This document shows positions 29,706 through 37,757 of a stretch of DNA of 64,000 nucleotides, in pieces (the first letter of the stretch is position 1; each line of letters begins with the position of its first letter). The notes beneath the pieces were generated by a model that worked only from the letters and a program-made list of their open reading frames with translations, did not search any database and was not told the origin of the DNA. Origin of the DNA: Rhodobacteraceae bacterium WD3A24. GTDB lineage: Bacteria; Pseudomonadota; Alphaproteobacteria; Rhodobacterales; Rhodobacteraceae. Made by a program: the position numbers and the translations under genes. The DNA is taken from positions 1 to 64,000 of the forward strand of contig PUHN01000003.1 in assembly GCA_002967695.1 (NCBI GenBank). Direction: 5' to 3'.

Positions 29706-30853
29706 GAATCACGGGCGAGTGGATCGCGCGCCCCGAGACCCAGGCCGTCTGCGCGATGCTGACCGATGCCGGCCATGAGGCGTTGTTCGTCGGCGGCTGT
29801 GTGCGCAACGCCCTGCTGGACGCGCCGGTCAACGATGTCGATATCGCCACCGACGCTCGCCCAGACCGGGTGATCGCGCTGGCCGAGCAGGCCGGGCTGC
29901 GGCCCGTTCCGACGGGGGCCGAGCACGGCACGGTCACGGTCGTCTCGGGCCATGTCGGCCACGAGGTCACGACCTTCCGCCGCGATGTCGAGACCTTCGG
30001 ACGCCACGCCGTGGTGGCCTATTCCGATGACGTGCGCGACGATGCCGCGCGGCGCGACTTCACGATGAACGCCCTCTACGCCCGCCCCGACGGCGAAGTG
30101 CTCGACCCGCTGGGCGGGCTGGCGGATCTTCGCGCGCGGCGGCTGCGCTTTGTCGGCGACGCGGCCGAGCGCATAAGCGAGGACTATCTGCGCATCCTGC
30201 GCTTCTTTCGCTTCCACGCCTGGTATGGCGACCCTGACGAGGGGCTGGACGCCGACGGTCTCGCCGCCTGCGCGGCGCATGCCGACGGCCTCGAAACCCT
30301 CTCGCGCGAGCGGGTGGGGGGAGAGATGCGCCGGCTGCTGGGCGCCCCCGATCCCGCGGCCAGCGTGGCCGCGATGGCGCAGGCGGGGGTTCTGGCGCAT
30401 GTCCTGCCTGGGGCGCAAACGCGGGCGCTGCCCGTTCTGGTACATCTGGAGGGCGGCCGCCCCGCGCACTGGTTGCGCCGGCTCGCCGTGCTGGGCGGCG
30501 AAGAGGCCGAGACACAGGCGCGAGCGCTGCGGATGTCGCGCAAGGAAAGCCGGGCGCTGGTCACCCTGCGCGCGGAGATGGCCGGCACGCGCTCGCCGGC
30601 CGAGCTGGGCTACCGCTTCGGCGGCGATTTGGCCACCGACATCGTGCTGGCCCGCGCGGCACTATTCGAGGCCCCGCCACCCGAGGGCTGGGAGCGGGCC
30701 GTCGCCAGCGGCGCGGAGGCCGAGTTTCCGGTCAGGGCCGCCGACCTGATGCCCGACTACACCGGGCCGGCGCTGGGCGCGCGGCTGGCCGAGCTTGAAA
30801 GACGCTGGATCGAGTCGGGCTTTGCCCTCTCGCGCGAGGCGCTTCTGGCTTGA
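29702..30853 (+). CDS. cca: CCA tRNA nucleotidyltransferase
   Basis: A 383-residue class II nucleotidyltransferase that adds or repairs the 3' CCA of tRNA. The head has LFVGGCVRNALL and the catalytic NDVDIATDA (DxD). The RRDFTMNALY and EDYLRILRFFRFHA segments bind nucleotide and tRNA. The window's tRNAs already encode CCA, so the role is mainly repair. Poly(A) polymerases of the same family cannot be fully excluded, but the domain order and length fit CCA-adding enzymes of alphaproteobacteria. The start overlaps the preceding stop. Confidence 0.92.
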   Translation: MRITGEWIARPETQAVCAMLTDAGHEALFVGGCVRNALLDAPVNDVDIATDARPDRVIALAEQAGLRPVPTGAEHGTVTVVSGHVGHEVTTFRRDVETFGRHAVVAYSDDVRDDAARRDFTMNALYARPDGEVLDPLGGLADLRARRLRFVGDAAERISEDYLRILRFFRFHAWYGDPDEGLDADGLAACAAHADGLETLSRERVGGEMRRLLGAPDPAASVAAMAQAGVLAHVLPGAQTRALPVLVHLEGGRPAHWLRRLAVLGGEEAETQARALRMSRKESRALVTLRAEMAGTRSPAELGYRFGGDLATDIVLARAALFEAPPPEGWERAVASGAEAEFPVRAADLMPDYTGPALGARLAELERRWIESGFALSREALLA

Positions 30854-30912
30854 CGCCGGCGATCGAGCTTGCAAGGTTGCGTCATCCCTTCTGACCTGTC
30901 GGTGCCCCCTTG

Positions 30913-31509
30913 ATGCCCTTCGAGGCCTTCGTCACGCTCGTTGTGCTCTCCTTCGCCTCGGCCTTCACGCCGGGGCCGAACAACGCGTTGGTTGCGAGTT
31001 CGGCCGTCAATTTCGGGATGCGGCGAACCCTGCCGCATGTTTTCGGCATCGCGCTCGGGTTTCCGGTGATGGCGCTCGCGGTGGGGCTGGTGCTGGGCGA
31101 GGTGTTCGAGGCCAGCGCCGCCCTGCGAGCGGGGCTGCGCTGGGGCGGGGGCGCGCTGATGCTCTGGGTCGCCTGGCAGATCGCCACCAAGGGGGGCCTC
31201 GGCCCCGAGGGCGGACGCCCGCGCCCCTTCCGCTTTATCGAGGCGGAGGCGTTCCAGTGGATCAACCCCAAGGCATGGATCGTCGCCATCGCCCTGACGG
31301 CGCAGTTCATCCCGCCCGAACGGCCGCAGGGCGCGGCGCTGGTGGTGGCGGCTGTCTTCGTGGCGGCGGGGCTCGCCTCGGCGCTGACTTGGGCGGGCAC
31401 CGGGCAGGCGCTTCGGCGCATTCTGGCCCGCCCTGCCCGCCTTCGCCTCTTCAACGCCACGATGGGCGGGGTGATCGCAATCGGCGTCGCGTTCGTGCTG
31501 GCGGGCTGA
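30913..31509 (+). CDS. LysE/RhtB family amino-acid exporter (first of a tandem pair)
   Basis: A 198-residue inner-membrane protein of the LysE superfamily, with about six hydrophobic segments. The diagnostic N-terminal motif is FTPGPNNALVASSAVNFG. WINPKAWIVAIAL in the middle is conserved. It probably exports an amino acid or derivative using the proton gradient; the substrate is unknown. ATG 30913 is preferred over the TTG codon directly before it. The next gene, 3 bp after its stop, is a paralogue, so the two likely arose by duplication and are cotranscribed. Confidence 0.88.
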   Translation: MPFEAFVTLVVLSFASAFTPGPNNALVASSAVNFGMRRTLPHVFGIALGFPVMALAVGLVLGEVFEASAALRAGLRWGGGALMLWVAWQIATKGGLGPEGGRPRPFRFIEAEAFQWINPKAWIVAIALTAQFIPPERPQGAALVVAAVFVAAGLASALTWAGTGQALRRILARPARLRLFNATMGGVIAIGVAFVLAG

Positions 31510-31512
31510 CGG

Positions 31513-32097
31513 GTGACGATCGAGCCGCTTTATCTGTTCGTTTTCGCCGGGCTGTTCTCGCCCGGGCCCAACGTGATCCTGCTGACGGCCTCCGGCGCGC
31601 GTTTCGGGTTCCGCCGCACCCTGCCACATCTGGGCGGAGTCGTGGCCGGCGTGGGTGTGACCTCGGCGGTCACGGCGCTCGGGATCGGTGCGCTGCTGCT
31701 CGCGCAGCCCGGGCTGACGCTCGCACTGCGGGTGGCGGCGGCGGGGTGGATACTGTGGATGGCCTGGACACTGTTCATGAGCACCCGACGCCCGCAGGTG
31801 GCCGCCCGCGCGCGGCCCTTCCGGTTTCACGAGGCGGTGCTGTTTCAATGGGTCAACCCCAAGGTCTGGGCAGTGGCGCTGGCGGCGGCCTCGGGGTTTT
31901 CCGCCGGCCTGCCGCCCTGGCAGGAGGCGGCGCGGCTGGCCGCGGCCTTTTCCGGCATCAACCTGTTCGTCTGCCTGTTCTGGACGGGGGCGGGCACGCT
32001 TCTGGCCCTCGTGCTGGCGACGCCGGCGGCGTGGCGCGCCTTCACCACCGTCATGGCGCTCCTGCTGGCGGCCTCGGCGGCGATGGTTTTCCTCTGA
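31513..32097 (+). CDS. LysE/RhtB family amino-acid exporter (second of a tandem pair)
   Basis: A 194-residue LysE-superfamily exporter aligned along its length with the preceding gene: FSPGPNVILLTASGARFGFR at the N terminus and FQWVNPKVWAVALAAASGF in the middle. It has about six membrane segments. The start is GTG at 31513, 3 bases after the upstream stop (gggtga context), so it probably depends on coupling. The two copies differ at most positions, so the duplication is old and the substrates may differ. Confidence 0.86.
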   Translation: MTIEPLYLFVFAGLFSPGPNVILLTASGARFGFRRTLPHLGGVVAGVGVTSAVTALGIGALLLAQPGLTLALRVAAAGWILWMAWTLFMSTRRPQVAARARPFRFHEAVLFQWVNPKVWAVALAAASGFSAGLPPWQEAARLAAAFSGINLFVCLFWTGAGTLLALVLATPAAWRAFTTVMALLLAASAAMVFL

Positions 32098-32181
32098 TGC
32101 CGGCCGGACTATGTTGACAGCCATGATCCGCGTTTCCCCCGCCCGGCCACCGACGCCGCGCCGCCGCCCGAGGGGGCGGCG

Positions 32182-34014
32182 ATGACCCTCGCGGGCCTGA
32201 TCGACGCCTTCCGCCCGGCCGACGGGCCGCCGCCGCGGCGGCTGGCCGCCTTCATCCGCTGGGCGATGCGCGGGGCCTGGCCGGTGCTTTTTGCAGCCGC
32301 GCTGATCTCGGCCGTCGCCGGCGGGCTCGAGGTCCTCTCGGCGCTCATCCTCGGCCGGGTGATCGACGCGGCGCTGGCGACCGATCCGGCGCGCTTCTTC
32401 GCCGATAACTGGCTGTTGCTCCTGGGGTTTGCGGCCTTCTTCGTGCTGCTGCGTCCCGCGGCCTTCGGCCTGTCATCGGCCGCCAACACCATCGTGGTGG
32501 CGCCCAATGTCACACCCTTGGTGCTCTCGCGGCTCAATCGCTGGACGATGGGCCAGGCGGTGAGCTTCTTCGACGACGATTTCGCCGGCCGCATCGCGCA
32601 GAAACAGATGCAGACCGCGCGCGCGATCACCGATGTGGCCAGCGAGTTCATCAACGTGATCAGCTTCGCGCTGGCCTCGCTCATCGCATCGGTCGTGGTG
32701 CTCACGACGATCGATGCGCGCATGGCGCTGGTGCTGGGCATCTGGCTTGTCGCCTATCTCGCGCTCATCCGGTTCTTCCTGCCGCGGGTACGGGCGCGCG
32801 CGGGCAAACGGGCGGCGGCGCGGGCGATGGTCTCGGGGCAGGTCGTGGACACGATCACCAACATCAAGACCGTCAAGCTTTTCGCCCATGCCGATCACGA
32901 GGATCGCGCCGCGCTCGACGCGATGGGCACGTTTCGCGAGCGCGCGATTGATTTCGGGGTGGTGCAGGCCTGGTTCAGGTTTTCGCTGATGACGGTCGCG
33001 GGGCTGCTGCCGGTGCTGTTGATCGGCGGCTCGGCCCTGCTATGGACGCAGGGCATCGCCAGCGCCGGCGACATCGCCGCCGCCGGCACGGTCGCCATCC
33101 GCATCGCCCAGATGACCGGCTGGGTGAGCATGGTGCTCATGGCGATCTACGCCAATATCGGCGAGATCGAGGACGGGATGAAGACCCTGACCCCGCCTCG
33201 CCACCTTCCCGACGCACCCGGCGCGCAGGAGCTCGACCGCGTCGCCGGTGGCATCCGCTTCGAGGGGGCGAGCTTTGCCTATGGCCGCCGGAGCGGCGGC
33301 ATCGACGCGATCGACCTTCACGTCCGCCCCGGCGAGAAGATCGGCATCGTCGGTGCCTCGGGCGCGGGGAAATCCACGCTGGTGGCCGTGCTGCTTCGTC
33401 TCCATGACGTCGAGGCGGGGCGCGTGCGGATCGACGGGCACGACATCCGCGAGGTCACGCAGGAGAGCCTGCGCCGCCAGATCGCGATGGTCACGCAGGA
33501 GACGGCGATGTTCAACCGCTCGGCCCATGAGAACATCGCCTATGGACGCCCCGGCGCCAGCCGGGCAGAGGTCGAGGCCGCCGCCCGCGCGGCCGAGGCC
33601 CACGAATTCATCCTGGACCTCGCGGATCATCAGGGTCGCGAGGGTTATGACGCGCATCTGGGCGAGCGCGGTGTCAAGCTCTCGGGCGGGCAGCGCCAGC
33701 GCATCGCGCTTGCGCGGGCCTTTCTGAAGGATGCGCCGATATTGGTGCTCGACGAGGCGACATCGGCGCTCGATTCCGAGATCGAGGCACAGGTGCAGGC
33801 CGCGCTGCACCGGGTGATGACGGGCAAGACGGTGCTGGCCATCGCGCACCGGCTTTCGACCATCGCCGAGATGGACCGGATCGTGGTGCTCGATGGCGGC
33901 CGGATCGCCGAGCAGGGCACCCATTCGGCGCTGCTGGCCGAGAACGGACTTTATGCGCGCTACTGGGCACGGCAATCGGGCGGTTTCATCGACAGGCGCG
34001 AGGCGGCGGAGTGA
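32182..34014 (+). CDS. ABC transporter, fused permease and ATP-binding exporter
   Basis: A 610-residue ABC exporter half-transporter: an N-terminal six-helix type-1 transmembrane domain (about residues 30-325) and a C-terminal nucleotide-binding domain. The latter has Walker A GASGAGKSTLVAVL, the signature LSGGQRQRIALARAFL, Walker B ILVLDEATSALDSE and H-loop AIAHRLSTIAEMD. It would act as a homodimer in the inner membrane; likely cargo is lipid, peptide or drug, not determinable. The stop overlaps the start of the RNA methyltransferase (GTGA), implying cotranslation although the functions look unrelated. Confidence 0.92.
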   Translation: MTLAGLIDAFRPADGPPPRRLAAFIRWAMRGAWPVLFAAALISAVAGGLEVLSALILGRVIDAALATDPARFFADNWLLLLGFAAFFVLLRPAAFGLSSAANTIVVAPNVTPLVLSRLNRWTMGQAVSFFDDDFAGRIAQKQMQTARAITDVASEFINVISFALASLIASVVVLTTIDARMALVLGIWLVAYLALIRFFLPRVRARAGKRAAARAMVSGQVVDTITNIKTVKLFAHADHEDRAALDAMGTFRERAIDFGVVQAWFRFSLMTVAGLLPVLLIGGSALLWTQGIASAGDIAAAGTVAIRIAQMTGWVSMVLMAIYANIGEIEDGMKTLTPPRHLPDAPGAQELDRVAGGIRFEGASFAYGRRSGGIDAIDLHVRPGEKIGIVGASGAGKSTLVAVLLRLHDVEAGRVRIDGHDIREVTQESLRRQIAMVTQETAMFNRSAHENIAYGRPGASRAEVEAAARAAEAHEFILDLADHQGREGYDAHLGERGVKLSGGQRQRIALARAFLKDAPILVLDEATSALDSEIEAQVQAALHRVMTGKTVLAIAHRLSTIAEMDRIVVLDGGRIAEQGTHSALLAENGLYARYWARQSGGFIDRREAAE

Positions 34015-35243
34015 GGCTGACGGTCGAGCGACTGGGCCATCGGGGCGACGGGGTGGCCGAGGGCATATTCATCCCCCGCGTCCTGCCCGGCGAAGTGGTG
34101 GAAGGCGAGGTCGAAGACGGTCGGATGCCCGCCCCGCGGATCGTCACCGCGGCGCCCGAGCGGGTCAGCCCGCCCTGCCGGCACTACCGGGCCTGCGGCG
34201 GCTGCGCGCTGCAGCACGCAAGCGACGGGTTCGTGGCCAACTGGAAGCAGGATGTCGTGCAGACCGCGCTGGCCGCGCAGGGGCTTTCGGCACCGATGCG
34301 GCCCATGCACATTTCGCCGCCGGCCACGCGGCGGCGCGCCACCCTTGCGGGGCGGCGGCTCAAGACCGGCGCGATGGTCGGGTTTCACGCCCGCGCCTCC
34401 GACGTGCTCACCGAGGTGCCCGATTGCCGCGTCCTCCATCCCGGGCTGGTCGCCGCCCTGCCCGCGCTTGAGGCCGTCACCTTCGCGGGGGCCTCGCGCA
34501 AGGGTGCGCTCGCGCTGGCGGTGACGCTGTCGGAGACGGGCGTCGATCTCGCGGTGCGCGGCGGCAAGCCGCTCGACGGCCCGCTGCGCGCGCGGCTGGC
34601 CGACATCGCGGCGGCGCACGGGCTTGCTCGTCTCGCCTGGGACAGCGAGGTCGTGGTCACGCGCGCGCCGCCGATTGTGAGTTTCGGCAGCGCCAGGGTG
34701 GTGCCCCCGCCCGGCGCTTTCCTGCAGGCCACCCCCGAGGGCGAGGCCGCGCTGCTTTCGGCGGTGCGTGAGGCCGTCGGCGCGCCGCGCCGGGTGGCCG
34801 ACCTGTTTGCAGGCTGCGGAACCTTCGCCCTGCCGCTGGCCGACAGCAGCGAGGTGTATGCAGTCGAAGGCGACGACGCGATGCGCGCCGCGCTCGACGC
34901 GGGCTGGCGGGGGACGCCCGGCCTGCGGAAAGTGACCACCGAGACGCGCGATCTGTTCCGCCGCCCCATGGACAGCGCCACCTTGCGCGACTTCGACGCG
35001 GTGGTGATCGACCCGCCGCGTGCCGGCGCGCGCGCCCAGACCGCCGAACTCGCCCGCGCGGGGGTGCCCGTCATCGCGGCGCTCTCCTGCAACCCGGCCA
35101 GCTTTGCCCGCGACGCCGCCCAGCTTGTCTCGGGGGGCTACCGCCTGGACTGGGTGCAGGTGATCGATCAGTTCCGCTGGTCGCCCCATGTCGAACTTGC
35201 GGCGCGCCTGTCGAGCGGCCATACCGCGCCGGAGCGAAGCTGA
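34011..35243 (+). CDS. TrmA/RlmCD-family SAM-dependent RNA m5U methyltransferase
   Basis: A 410-residue RNA methyltransferase. An N-terminal TRAM-like beta domain (LTVERLGHRGDGVAEG) is followed by a cysteine cluster for a 4Fe-4S centre (CRHYRACGGCALQH), the SAM-binding motif VADLFAGCGTFALPL, VVIDPPRAGA and the catalytic cysteine in ALSCNPASF. It should make 5-methyluridine in 23S rRNA or tRNA; the exact target is not predictable. The GTG start overlaps the preceding stop. The sodium channel gene follows after 11 bp. Confidence 0.9.
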   Translation: MRLTVERLGHRGDGVAEGIFIPRVLPGEVVEGEVEDGRMPAPRIVTAAPERVSPPCRHYRACGGCALQHASDGFVANWKQDVVQTALAAQGLSAPMRPMHISPPATRRRATLAGRRLKTGAMVGFHARASDVLTEVPDCRVLHPGLVAALPALEAVTFAGASRKGALALAVTLSETGVDLAVRGGKPLDGPLRARLADIAAAHGLARLAWDSEVVVTRAPPIVSFGSARVVPPPGAFLQATPEGEAALLSAVREAVGAPRRVADLFAGCGTFALPLADSSEVYAVEGDDAMRAALDAGWRGTPGLRKVTTETRDLFRRPMDSATLRDFDAVVIDPPRAGARAQTAELARAGVPVIAALSCNPASFARDAAQLVSGGYRLDWVQVIDQFRWSPHVELAARLSSGHTAPERS

Positions 35244-35254
35244 AAGAGGCTGAA

Positions 35255-36031
35255 ATGACCCTGCGTGCGCGCGCCGAGGCGTTCATCACGAAACCGCTCG
35301 TCGTCAACGGCATCATCGGAGTGATCCTATTCAACGCGATTCTGCTGGGGATGGAGACGTCCGAAACCCTCATGACCGGGTTCGGCCCGCTGATCGTGGC
35401 GCTCGACACGGCCTGTCTCGCGGTCTTCGTCGCGGAGCTGTCCATCAAGATGTTCGCGTGGCGGCTGGGCTTTCTGCGTTCGGGCTGGAACATCTTCGAT
35501 TTTGCCATCGTGGGCATTTCGCTCATCCCCGGCGCGCAGACCTTCAGCGTGCTGCGGGCGCTGCGCATCCTGCGGCTGCTGCGGGTGGTCTCGGTCGCGC
35601 CCAGCCTGCGGCGTGTGGTCGAGGGGTTCGTGCGCGCGCTGCCCGGCATGGGTTCGGTGTTCCTGCTGATGGGCATGATCTTCTACATCGGCGCGGTCAT
35701 GGCGACAAAACTCTTCGGCGACGCCTTCCCCGACTGGTTCGGAACGCTGGGTCTGTCGGCCTACACGCTGTTCCAGATCATGACGCTGGAGTCCTGGTCG
35801 ATGGGAATCGTCCGCCCGGTGATGGAGCAGTTCCCGTATGCCTGGGTCTTTTTCGTCCCCTTCATCATCGTGACGACCTTCGCGGTGGTAAACCTTCTGG
35901 TGGGTCTGATCGTCAATTCGATGCAGGACGCCCACCAGCAGGAGGCCGGCGAACGCACCGACGCCTATCGCGACGAGGTCATCGCCCGCCTGCGCGACAT
36001 CGAGAAACGGCTCGACGAACTCGGGCGCTGA
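35255..36031 (+). CDS. Bacterial voltage-gated sodium channel (BacNav)
   Basis: A 258-residue single-repeat channel that would assemble as a tetramer in the inner membrane. S1-S3 occupy about residues 14-93. S4 carries gating arginines at every third position (R101, R104, R107, R110). S5, pore and S6 follow. The selectivity filter TLESWSM (177-183) is identical to that of NavAb, so sodium is the expected ion. S6 (VPFIIVTTFAVVNLLVGLIV) is followed by an acidic neck and a C-terminal coiled coil (about 226-258). The length is typical. It lies 11 bp after the RNA methyltransferase and may share its operon. Confidence 0.95.
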   Translation: MTLRARAEAFITKPLVVNGIIGVILFNAILLGMETSETLMTGFGPLIVALDTACLAVFVAELSIKMFAWRLGFLRSGWNIFDFAIVGISLIPGAQTFSVLRALRILRLLRVVSVAPSLRRVVEGFVRALPGMGSVFLLMGMIFYIGAVMATKLFGDAFPDWFGTLGLSAYTLFQIMTLESWSMGIVRPVMEQFPYAWVFFVPFIIVTTFAVVNLLVGLIVNSMQDAHQQEAGERTDAYRDEVIARLRDIEKRLDELGR

Positions 36032-36041
36032 GCGGCCCGTG

Positions 36042-36593
36042 TCACGAGGCGTTCGGTGAATCCCTCTCGGAGACGGAACGGGGCTGCGGCGCGCCCGTCA
36101 CCATCGTCCACCACAGCTTTCCGTTGTCCTGCTGGTAGAAGGCGAAGCCCATGTCGCGAGCGCGCGAATCGAGAATGATGTTGCGGGTCCTGGCCTCGCT
36201 CATCCAGGCGGTCAGCGTTTCGAGCTCCGTCTCGTAGGTCTCCGAGATCAACTCGCCCAGCATCCGGCCCTCATAGCCCGCGCGGCGAACGCGTTCGATC
36301 GGCGAGGAGCCGTCGGAGCCGAAATGCCATGGCCGCTGCTGAACCGCCATGTCGCGCGAATGCGTCGCCGCCGCCGCGTTGAGACGGCTGTCGAGTTCGA
36401 GCGGCCGCAGGCCGTTTTCCTCGCGCAGGGCATTGACGCCGTCGCGCATGCGAAGCTGCACGCGACCTGTGTCGCTATCGCTGAGCCGATAGATCGCCGG
36501 AACCCGTTCGCCATCATCGGTCACGCGCATGGGTTGGGGGGCGCAGGCCGCGATGGCGAACAAGGCAAGCAGGCTCAGAAGGAAAATACGCAT
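36042..36593 (-). CDS. CAP-domain (SCP-like) lipoprotein
   Basis: A 183-residue protein with a lipoprotein signal peptide (MRIFLLSLLALFAIAAC; lipobox cysteine at residue 17) followed by a CAP/PR-1 fold: NALREENGLRPLELDSRLNA, ATHSRDMAVQQRPWHFG, and a C-terminal strand YQQDNGKLWWTMVTG. Bacterial CAP proteins are exported and of varied or unknown function. The start at 36593 is chosen because it begins the signal peptide; a longer frame to 36707 puts a basic tail before it. It is divergent from an L,D-transpeptidase with 162 bp between, suggesting an envelope role. Confidence 0.87.
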   Translation of the reverse strand: MRIFLLSLLALFAIAACAPQPMRVTDDGERVPAIYRLSDSDTGRVQLRMRDGVNALREENGLRPLELDSRLNAAAATHSRDMAVQQRPWHFGSDGSSPIERVRRAGYEGRMLGELISETYETELETLTAWMSEARTRNIILDSRARDMGFAFYQQDNGKLWWTMVTGAPQPRSVSERDSPNAS

Positions 36594-36755
36594 GGTGCCA
36601 AATCCGTAATGTGTCAGTTTCGCCGCATAGCCCGTCTGGGCGGCCGGAGCAAACCCAACTCTGCGTGAGCGGTCTAGGAAGAATTGCGGCGGCTTCGCTT
36701 TTGGCATATATTATGCGCCTTCTCGGGTACAGGTGAAGTTCGGGGAGTGCCTGAA

Positions 36756-37361
36756 ATGAGCAAGAAACCGTTCGACCGAAGGTCATTCCTGAGCGCGGGC
36801 GCGACCGGCCTTGGCCTGCTCGCGGCGCCGCCGGTCCTCGCCCAGGCAAGCCGCGCTGCGGCGGGAACGGGAGCGGAGCGACAGGCGCGCGAAACGGTGC
36901 GCCACAACATTTCCAGTTTCCGGTCGATCGACTGGCGCGCCCATTTCGACAATCTGCGCGGCGGCGCCATCCTGTGCGACACGACCTCGCGCGCGGTGCA
37001 TTTCTGGGGCGAAGACGAAAGCGTCTATCGCCTTTACCCCTCCTCGGTCCCGATGTCGGAGGAACTCACCCGGCGGGGACGCACGCGGGTCGTGCGCAAG
37101 GTAGAGGGGCCGGACTGGCGCCCGACCCCCTCGATGCTGGAGCGCAACCCCGACTGGCCGTCCTATGTGCCGCCCGGCCCGGACAATCCGCTGGGCACGC
37201 ATGCGCTTTATCTTTCGTGGCAATATTACCGCATCCATGGCACCCACGACACGCGCAAGATCGGGCGGCGGTCGTCCAACGGATGCATCGGGCTGTACAA
37301 CGAGGATATCGCGGAACTTTTTGGCCTCGCGCGGGTCGGCACCCAGGTGTTGCTGATTTGA
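36756..37361 (+). CDS. L,D-transpeptidase (YkuD domain) with Tat-type signal
   Basis: A 201-residue L,D-transpeptidase, an enzyme that makes 3-3 peptidoglycan cross-links or attaches proteins to peptidoglycan. The N terminus has a twin-arginine motif (FDRRSFLSAG) and hydrophobic stretch, so export may go through Tat. The YkuD catalytic region is YRIHGTHDTRKIG then SSNGCIGLYNEDI, with His and the nucleophilic Cys present. The usual arginine after the cysteine (GCIRL) is replaced by glycine. The SD is weak. It is divergent from the CAP lipoprotein. Confidence 0.9.
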   Translation: MSKKPFDRRSFLSAGATGLGLLAAPPVLAQASRAAAGTGAERQARETVRHNISSFRSIDWRAHFDNLRGGAILCDTTSRAVHFWGEDESVYRLYPSSVPMSEELTRRGRTRVVRKVEGPDWRPTPSMLERNPDWPSYVPPGPDNPLGTHALYLSWQYYRIHGTHDTRKIGRRSSNGCIGLYNEDIAELFGLARVGTQVLLI

Positions 37362-37392
37362 CGACATGCCGACAAAGCAGGAATATCCGGTT

Positions 37393-37420
37393 TTCGTCGC
37401 CGTTGCTTTTCGGCGGCGAA
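37393..37420 (+). terminator. Possible terminator hairpin after the L,D-transpeptidase
   Basis: A 10-bp stem with one G-U pair (37393-37402 with 37411-37420) and an 8-nt loop. It is followed after a few bases by a tttt run. It lies 31 bp after the stop. Confidence 0.4.
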
Positions 37421-37508
37421 GCTGCTTTTCACTGGACCTGCGAGGAACAGTCGTGGGTGCTGCCGCCGCCCTCTGCAATCCCGGCGGCAGCAATATCTGG
37501 AGGTTCAC

Positions 37509-37691
37509 ATGAAGAAGATTGCAATTGCCGCTGCTCTGGCGGTTGCCGCGTCGGCGGCCAATGCCGGCACCTATGAAGAGCCGGAAATCGAGCCGGAAAT
37601 CATCGTCGAGGACACGACCTCTTCGGCGAACGGGATCGTCGTCCCCATCATGCTTCTGGTTCTGGTGGCCGCGGCGATCGCCAACAACTGA
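37509..37691 (+). CDS. Small exported protein with acidic patch and C-terminal membrane segment
   Basis: A 60-residue protein with a signal peptide (MKKIAIAAALAVAASAANAG, cleavage likely after ANA), an acidic middle (EEPEIEPEIIVED) and a C-terminal hydrophobic segment (GIVVPIMLLVLVAAAIANN). I do not recognise the family. It has an SD (ggagg, 10 bases upstream) and its own strong terminator, so it looks like a real single-gene unit. The layout would leave a short membrane-tethered acidic peptide on the periplasmic side. It is convergent with hemH; a functional link is not shown. Confidence 0.75.
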   Translation: MKKIAIAAALAVAASAANAGTYEEPEIEPEIIVEDTTSSANGIVVPIMLLVLVAAAIANN

Positions 37692-37711
37692 TAGCGAACG
37701 CATCGAGCCGG

Positions 37712-37740
37712 AAAGGCGGTGGCGCGGCCGCCGCCTTTTT
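37712..37740 (+). terminator. Intrinsic terminator of the 60-aa protein gene
   Basis: A stem of about 12 bp (37712-37723 with 37727-37738, one G-U pair) with a 3-nt loop and a ttttt run. It lies 20 bp after the stop. Confidence 0.8.
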
Positions 37741-37757
37741 CAGTTGCCGCGCCGGCG

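Noticed and set aside
32114..32129. TTGACA and TGATCC upstream of the ABC exporter (possible RpoE or sigma70 promoter)
   Set aside because: No CGTA or TATAAT-like -10 occurs at a suitable distance from either element.
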